The notes under the pieces: model-generated | Databases searched by the model: none | What the model was told of the DNA's origin: nothing | Seen by the model: the letters and a program-made list of their open reading frames with translations, nothing else | Source of the DNA: Apteryx mantelli | Taxonomy: Eukaryota > Chordata > Aves > Apterygiformes > Apterygidae | Assembly: GCF_036417845.1 (NCBI RefSeq) | Contig: NC_089978.1 | Coordinates: 139,494,288-139,558,287, forward strand | Direction: 5' to 3' | DNA length: 64,000 nucleotides | Made by a program: the position numbers and the translations under genes | In this document: one piece after another, positions 41,901-50,900 of the stretch | How positions within the stretch are numbered: position 1 is the stretch's first letter | How the letters are laid out: every line of letters starts with the position of its first letter

Positions 41901-44900
41901 ATGTCCTGTCTGCAGTCCCTTCCTGAGTCCTGTCCAGGTAGTTGTTTATAATCTGTGAGAGAAGCAGGCAAGTCTAACAGGCAGAAATCCAGCAAGTCAA
42001 AAAGAAGCAAAGGGCAAAACTTTACATAAGTGCATGAAAGCACTAGCTGCACAAAGTAAAAACCTTGAGATTAACTGGGGACATGACTGAATAACTGGGG
42101 GTATGATCTATAAATCTGTACATTGTAGATCAAATTAAGCCATGCTGAGCTCCTCCAACTGTAAACAAGTGACTGTGACTAAAAATAACAGCTTCCAACA
42201 TGTACTGTGCAAAACATGGGATATCTACATATCTGATGTGCGGGTACACACACATACACAATGTCTCTTTGGGCTGTGCATACACACACTATGCAGAAGA
42301 ACACATCAACATTTTAAGATGTGATTGAGGAAAGGAAATAGGCATCACGTTACAGTTTGGGGTATAATATAGGACATGTTGTGGAGCAAAGCTGGGCAGG
42401 GAAGGGAAGCACAGAACTATGTACAGCAAGAAATGGTAGAAAGATCTGAGCTCAAAGAAGAAAAAGGAAAGTAGTTCCTCAAAGTATTACAAGGGGAGGA
42501 ATGGTAGGGCTGAACAAAGACAATCTGGCAAATAACAGGTATTAGAGAGAATATAACCAATGGATGGCTAACAATGCTAGTTCATGTGTAATTTAATATA
42601 CTATGAAAGACTATATGACTGACCAATAATACTGTAAAAGGAAATAGATGATCTGAATTATTTTAGTCATTAATGTTCCACTCAGTTGCCATTTAGACCA
42701 CCTCTGTCACATCTTTTCCACCATCCAAATTCTTCTGGAACAAAACTGCCTCTGTTCTAGTAACCATCACGCCCCATTGTGGATAGCAATTCTGTAGAAC
42801 CTACATGGAACACTGATACGAAATTTAAGGCATTTGACAACATCTCTTTCACTAAGAGAGGCTATACCTTTTCCAAAGCTGTTAACAACCACCATTTCCA
42901 GCTTAACACTAAATGTTAATTCCCTACACAGAACTCTCTACAGTGTTGTTCATTAAAGCAATACCAGCCCTCCAGTAACTGTGGAACTGCATACAAGCCA
43001 ATGAATAGGGTCATCCTGAGCTAAAGCAGTCAACTCATAACCTAACTCATAATGAGCTATTTATGGTTCACATAGGTGGCCATACAAGAATAAGTAGTAG
43101 TAAAATCTTGACAGAGCACTGTACCAGTTAAAGATTTCTTTCTCTCCCTACATCCCCTTCTATTACATGCACTGGTATTCCTGAATTCAAAGTTAACCAT
43201 GCATACTGTACGGCAGTTTTCCCATTTGTTAACACAACATGAACTTTTTAAGTCATGTAAATATAAATGTGCATATTGGTATATACCCCAACATCTCACA
43301 CATTCTCATTTTTAATCACTGCACTTCATGTCTCAGCTTCTCAAAGTAGCTTTCAATCTCTGTATCCATATATAAATTTTTTTATATATATATATATATT
43401 CATACTCTATTCTTCGTGTCATGAAATTACCACCAAAAAAATCTGCTCTGAGCATTACAGTTATCACACACTTTGTCTATAGCATATATACAGTTCCTTT
43501 AAGCACATCTAAACTTACACTCAGCATAATAGTCTGGCAGAATATAAAACTACTTTGGAGACAGCATTTTACAGCTATTCCCCATTTCCTAGTTTGAGCC
43601 ATTTTCACATAATACTCACAGGCAGTCTCTGAAGACCTCCTGGATCCATCCCTGCCACAGTGAAAAAAACCACCAAGGTCCAGATTTGCAGTCTCCCTTC
43701 CAGCAAGTTTCACACAATACAGTGCAGAAGTAATGATGTCACCATTGCCTGGTTGCTGGCACAGGGCAATGCATTAGCTGACTCTAGAGAAGATGATCTC
43801 TAAGCATCCTCTCCTTCCTTATTGGTGAGTGTGGGCAGAAATGAAAAGCACAAATAAAATGCAGAGAAGAGGGAACAAGGAGGTTGGAGAAGATTAAAAA
43901 GTGCTGAGATGTTTTTCCTGTTTATTACATGTTCACAGCCAGCTGCCCTATCCCAGTCACCAGAGAGATCACCATAGCAACATGAGATGTTGCTGGAGCT
44001 ACACAGAGGAAAAGAGTGAGCAGATACAATGGTGTCTCTCTCGCTCCCTCTCTTGTTGACTCTTGCTTTTTATTCTCCCTCCATAGGTTGCAAAATGTTG
44101 GCCCCATTATGACTGATTTCTGTTGCACAGAAGACAAGTCAAAATTTCCACAGACTTCAATGAGAGGAGGTCCTGGCCCATAATTTGCAATGCTTTCCTC
44201 ACCATGTGACATTCTGGCACAAGAAGACCTTATTAGACAGGAACACAAATTAACTTGCAATTTGTAAAACGTTAATTAAAGGACTATCAAGATTTGTCTC
44301 ATCTTCTCTAACAACCATTGTAAAAGTCAATGTCGGTAATTTAAATTACCATCTTCAGCCCCACATTTGTGACCTCTTGATGTTTCCAAGGCAAATAGCC
44401 AGCACACTAGGCAATAAGAAAATGGGAAAGTAAGAGCTGCATGTCATGCCAATTTTGTTCTAGTCCTCTAATAGAGAATGCATCACCACAAACATACCCT
44501 AGGAGCTCTCTTGTCTAAGAAGATCTCTGCTCTGCAGGCTGCAGTCACACTGTGCTTCCATCTTCCAATCTAGCTCATGCCAACATCTGTGCACATGCTG
44601 GCCAAGATGATCACCAAGGTGTTTGCACAGGAGTCACCAACTCAGACATCAATCAACACTACTTTTCCTATTCCAGGAGCAACTCCCTACTCCTGCTCAG
44701 AGGGATTTTGACTCAAGTAAATAATTAGTAAAAGCTTAGTGAGACCACTAGGGTAGCAATTAGTGTTCAGTGTAGACCAAGAAAGTCTACACAGCTAGGG
44801 CTGTTGCATCAATTTACTTGTGAAGTCCTTTTTCCTAATATAGCTGTGATTTGCCTAACGCACAAGAGGAACGTGTCATGCTCTGCTCTCCCTCTCCAGG

Positions 44901-47900
44901 CTTCTCTTCCTCATCTCAAGGACATTAGAGGTAACTCAGTGAACATTAAAATCCTACTTACAGAACTGCTGCTGTAGGACTCCATACAGCCAGATGGTTC
45001 AAAAGCTCCATTGATTCTGCTAATGTGCAAGGAAGGTTGGTTTTGAGGAACTGTGAGGTATTTGTTGTCATATGCTGATAAAGTGTCTCTGGCCAATTTT
45101 GCTGTCTTCTGTCTGTTCAGAATAGGGTGTGAGGAGGCTAAAGGAAAGTCTGAAAATAAGAGATAAGTAAGCAGATATTTGTGCAGGTAGTTTCCCAAGA
45201 GTATAGGAAATACTGCAGTTAATGGACACTTCACAACTTCAGATGATGCACCTCTAGTGAAAGGAGAGGGGTATATATAGCTGCAGAGGAATAGCAGCTA
45301 CTCGTGCATGAACTGTTAGGGAAGGGGGAACCATAATACAACACTGCACATAATTCAGCAGTACCCTGGCTGTTTGAATGCATTTGTACTCCTGTACCTC
45401 AGTCAGGAGATTAGAAGCTAGAAAGTCTATGCTTTGTAGATTGCTCGTGTAGCTCGTGAGCTAGCTGTCTTAAATGAATGTACATGTGCAGCCCTGCTTC
45501 TCCGGATGCCCTGAACCTTTTAATTTTAGATGTGTTCCCCATCTGTTGTATCGACAAATTACATGACCACAATGCAGCATAAGGGGGGTGGGGATGGTTA
45601 CATGCCACCCTCTGCCCATCACCACCAACACTGGTAACTTCTGTTGTAAAGGTGTGTACAGCAACAACAGAATATTAGAAGAGTGCTTGGTCACAGGTAG
45701 GAAATGCACAAAGTCAGTCCCACGAAGGCAATAACTCAGTGAAAGAATGTTGATAAAAAAGTAGTGGGAACAGAAACCTGCATAACACATACCAATATTT
45801 TTCATGCTCTTTCCCCCTCTAGTGGTGGCATGACTGCACACGGGAGCTGATTTGACCTTTACTGGTAGTTTATTTGAGAAGCTTGTTGGAGTCACAAACT
45901 ATGACGTGGTCCTTCAAGCATTGGGCTTTTCTGCTGGCCAGATGTGCCAGGTGTAGCAGACCCATCTGCCCACACAGTTATCCCTTCTGCTCCTAAACAG
46001 ACAAACCAGCATGCTTCTCCAGTAAGTAAGGGTTTTTACCTTTTCCAGGAAGAAAGAATAATTGGAACATTCTTCAGCTCCCATATATCCAGGGAGGCAG
46101 TCCATCTATAGTATCTCTTCTTCCCTGTTGCTAATACCAGTAATGCTGCAGCTCTTTTCCCCCATTCACCTTCCCCTTTTCTATAAGGGGACAAGAAGCT
46201 TCAACAGCATAGTATAGCCGCTTTCAACCTGACAGGAGCTGCAGAGCTGCCCAAGGGGGTTTGCTGCACTATATTAGGAGAAAGCGACTTTGCCCTTCCC
46301 TACCAGGAGAACATACTGGGAAATGCCAGCTGTTTCCTCTGCACCTTCCTCTTGGTGAGGAAGACCACGGAAGAGGGAAGGTAGGAACAGCTGTGTCTCT
46401 TGCTCAGTGTTCATGTGACTGAAGAGCATTTTTCCTGCATTGCTGAAACACTAGTGGCAGAAATATTTCAAATAGCATCTCAAAAAAACGAATATTGAAG
46501 GAGAGAGCTGTATGCAGGAAGCCTATAATTTGTGCAGTGATCATCAGCTTTTCCAGATAATTCAAGAGAAAGTTAAAAGGGTCCTTCCTTACAGATGGTG
46601 ATAGCAAGGTTTGGTCTCCTTTGGCCGGGGGGGGGGGGGGGGTGGAATTCCTAAAATAAGGCTGGGAAGTCAGCTTTTCCCCTTCCTCTCTGAATCCCCT
46701 TCATTTTTTCAGGAAGCAAAGACAAACCAAAACAAAGACAAAACAAAAGTTGTATTGCTAATCTTCTATGCCCTTCTACAAAGGCTGAATCTACTTGCTT
46801 GTAATCTTGTCCTAAGAGAATGCTGAAGAAGGAAGTGTGTGTGTGTGTGGGGGGGGGGGGTGGAAATAGAAGTACACCATAAAAGTTAAGGTTATTCTTA
46901 CGTTTCCTAGCCAAAATTGATTAGAGCCCTGAAGCCCTTAAACTGTGTCATAGGTTGAGAGAGCAGAAAAGTAGGATTGGTTAGTCAGGGATATCCACAC
47001 TTGGTTTACTTTAATGAAGCACATAATGACATCATGAGGGAAATTTCAAGGCACATAATTAATAAGTGAAGGTTTTATTCCCAGAGGCTACACACAGTCT
47101 TTCTCCAGTTTTTTCAGGCTAAGCCTAGGATAATTCACTAAACCTTTACACAGTCAAAGACTTTTCTTCCCAGTCCTTTTAGCTGGGCCTAGGTAAAATT
47201 CTGCAGTACATTTATAATAGAATTATTTCATTTCCATTATACTTCCCAGCCTTCATGAACCATATCATGAGCCTTAGGTTAACCCTGGTAAGCAGGTGAA
47301 GCAGCTGGGGATTTCCTTTCAGAATAAGGTTTTGGATGGAAATGCATTTTCCATGTCAAAGTTGGAAGAAGCCTGTTCAGCCAAAAAGCTTTTCATCTTG
47401 CCAAATCAAATCAACTGAACCAAAAATTTTTGTTCTGAATCTGTTCCGCATGTGACAGTCCTTGCCTGTGTTGCTGCAGTACTTCAGATGCTGCCTGACC
47501 TCATTCTACCCTGTCAGCCTTTAGGACATCTACCTCTATGTGTATTCATTCTGTAAATATTCTAGAGGAATTAATGTCAACAGAAACAAGCTTGTGTGTA
47601 CATATATACATGTACACACACATATACATGTATGTGTACATTTGCATAAATCCCCAGAGAACAGCAACAGAGTGAATCTTGAATTCAACCTGTAAAACTA
47701 GTGTTCAGAACTATGCTCATTGTAGAAACATCACCAGTGACCCTTCTCTCCAGTCAAACTACTTCACATTGTAAATGGCTTCCAAGACCAAAGTACCTCC
47801 AAAACAAAACTCACAGAAGACGTTGAGAAGGCAACCAGCTCTTGGACCAGCACTAGTTCCAATGTCACATCATAGCCAGGATGGGAATCATTTACTTGCT

Positions 47901-50900
47901 CACTCAGTCTCTCTGCACTCCTTTGCTTAGGCTTTTTGTAAAGGTAAGAGTTGGCCACATGCACACCAGCTGACCTCACCATCCAATTTTCCAATTCCCT
48001 GTCTAGAGTGCAATAATGAAAAAGCTGCACATACTGCCAAAAATGGAAAGACTGAGAGTGTCTCTGAAAGAACCACACTGCTTGGGAAATGTGCAATAAG
48101 TACCCCACCTAATTAGGAGTTCTGTATTATGTCTTGAATAACAGCCAGTTATCTTGTCCGAACGGTCCAGATGGTCAGACTGTCATAGGCACAACCACTT
48201 GCAGAACACATTTTAAATGATTTGGCTGCTCAAGGAACAGAAACTAGCTTGCTTTGATTCATCTCCCTCTCTTCCCAGCAAAGTATCAGAAATAGGATGC
48301 ATTTCTGAAAGACACCACAGCAATTAGTGTGCTTGTGCTCACACAGTCTGCTCTGCAAGCTGATTCAAAACATCTGCAATTTAGGAGCATTATTTAGTAA
48401 ATTTGTTTCTTCCACCCTTCAATTAGATATGAAAAAGAATTTAGTTGAATTTACTGTTTGTATGTAGCTTGAGTTAAAGACATCTTCTTTAAAGGATTTT
48501 TATAACAATATAACATGATTATACCTGTGTTTTTCGGGGCTCCACAGAGCTAATGACTTCTCAGTTCTTAAACTTATCTAGACCTACCAGTTTCAATACA
48601 GCCACTCATACCTGTAAAAATAAGCAAATATTTTCATTGCACTACAGTTTCCTTTTGTTAAACTGCCACCCTTGCCACTTCAATATACGTATTATTATTT
48701 AGTATTTTAATTAAAGAGTCTCAGACACAATAGAATGCATGTTAATTAATTAAGCCTTGATCAAGCTTACAGGAAACAGGCCATCAGAGGAAACATCTAG
48801 AAATACTCTTCTTTTTTAAAATGTAGTAAATCCATTCTATTATTCAATATTACACAAAGGAAAAGGTCCAGTATGTTTCATTAAAGGTAATTTGGATTAG
48901 TGTGGCATTTTCAAATTCCTTGTATTTTAATAAAAGAAGGAAAAAGTAGAATTTTACCATTAAGTTTCAGAAATATGGTGTTTCTTTCATAGGGTTGGTT
49001 TAAGAACTATTTAGATGTCTGGTCCCCTAGTGCTTACCTGCTTCTAAAATCAGTCCAGTAACAACTAATCTCAGTAACAGAGATTTCTCTCTGTAAACAG
49101 TATTTCTTCTCTGAACATATTCTGGAGGCTGGGAAGGAAGGGGAGAAACAATGCAGGGTATGGTCAAAGCTAAAGGGACACAACTGAGACAGTGATTCTT
49201 ACCCAACAGGTTCTCGTTGCTGAGTGTCCTGGAGGGTCGGGATGTGGTATTTGGAACTGAATGTTAGAGCAGTGTCCAGATAAGGAGATGTACCCAGACT
49301 GGAAAGGGCATTAGACAGAACTTCTCAGAGGTGATTTTTGCCCTTGCCATCTGCAGTTTAAGAAGCTTTGCAGGAGCACTCGTCAAATTGTAGGCTGCAA
49401 GTCTGGATCTCTTGCTTCTTAGTGGCAATTCAGCTGTGGGGGAACAGGTAGGAAGTGGCTAACCTGAAGGACAATGTTCCTAGCTCTACCTCATCCTTAA
49501 TCCTATCCCTTCTCCAGTCTCTTCCTTGGCTGCATCCGCAGCTTTGTTACCCAGGAAGTCTCCCTGCCCAAGGGATATAGCTGGGAGACTAACGAGGGTG
49601 GAAACTAGACAGGGAACTGTGTGAGGCTGTACTACCTACTTTAACCTTAACAGCACTGCTCCACCTCTGATCTTTTCTTAGCCCCAGTACATCCTCCAGG
49701 CCACTTCTATACTTCCACTTCACAGAAGCTCCCTCTAAATGCCTCATCTCCGTGGTAGACTTCATAACCTCCAATCTGAGATTTGCTGTATTTTGCATTA
49801 TGCTGAAGAGATTCCCTTCTGGCTATAGGTGAGAGCACCAGAAGATTCAACCAGATTTGCCTATCTTGAATTCCTGTAATTCTTGAAATGCACTGATGGT
49901 AGTTTTGGAAGCACAATGGAGTAAATCACACTCTGTTGTAGCTCTGTTGAGTTTGGTGGGGTTGCACGCAAAGAGTAATTCTGGCACAAAGTGAGTTTCT
50001 GCCTTCATCAGGCTACCCATTGAGATTATGTTTCAGGAGACTGTTAACATGCAGATCATCTACACAGTAAGAGTGATTTATCCATAACCCTATGAACCTT
50101 TGCACAAATGCATATTTAAGAAGTCTTTATGGTAGTGACTGCCTCAAGGGTTAATAACAATCCTCATAGAGGCATCCTAGGGGAAAGGAGGCCTATGCCT
50201 GAACTACTGCCAGAAACTCACTTTCAACAACACTGCAGTGCCTCATCAGAGAAGGGAAGGCAAGTGAGAGCAAGGCTGGCTTTGACTGGTTTGGCGGCAG
50301 TGGTCAACACCACCACTGTACAAGTCTGGTTTGTTGTGCTCCTTTGATGGGTCCTCGCACACAAGAGCCCTCACCCCTGACACTGGACACAGGAAGAATG
50401 GGCACAGGAAGAATGCACCTGAGTTACCAGGGATGCTCACTCACCTCTGGCACATGGCACAGGCCAGAGGGTCTCCTAAAGGATGGAAGGCTATCAACAT
50501 GAAAAGTCAGGAACGAAGGAAGTAAAATCTGATGGAAGATGGAGAGCATAAAATGGGAAACCTCTCTGAAGCAGGTAGAGAGCAGATAAATGAATAGCAG
50601 ATAAAACTACCATAGCCTTGTATCCTTCTCCCGCAGGACTTTTGCTTATGTTACAGCTAGGTTTTGCACTACAAAATATGCAGTGATGTCTGTACAATCT
50701 GCTTGCCTTGGGGATGTAACATTAACAGAGTGCTTAGTTAATAAACTTCTTCCAGATGCATTTAAAGAAAAAAATTTAAGGCTATTGCAGTGAACAGTTC
50801 AGGGGTTTGTGTTTTGTTACTGTTGCTGCCTTTGACATCTTGTCCAGGCATTATTTGGCATCAGAAACTTCTCCCCCTTAACACAGGGTGACTATATTAT

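Noticed and set aside
44130-44195. GACTTCAATGAGAGGAGGTC, like a common old amniote repeat tail
   Set aside because: A single short match, not enough to call an element.
45266-45290. TATATATAG on the plus strand with GC-rich flanks, like a core promoter
   Set aside because: No plus-strand gene follows, and TATATA words are common in this AT-rich sequence.
45470-45895. 141-codon minus-strand open frame in ANO2 intron 1
   Set aside because: No recognisable domain, and not flanked by splice sites in a phase that would fit ANO2.
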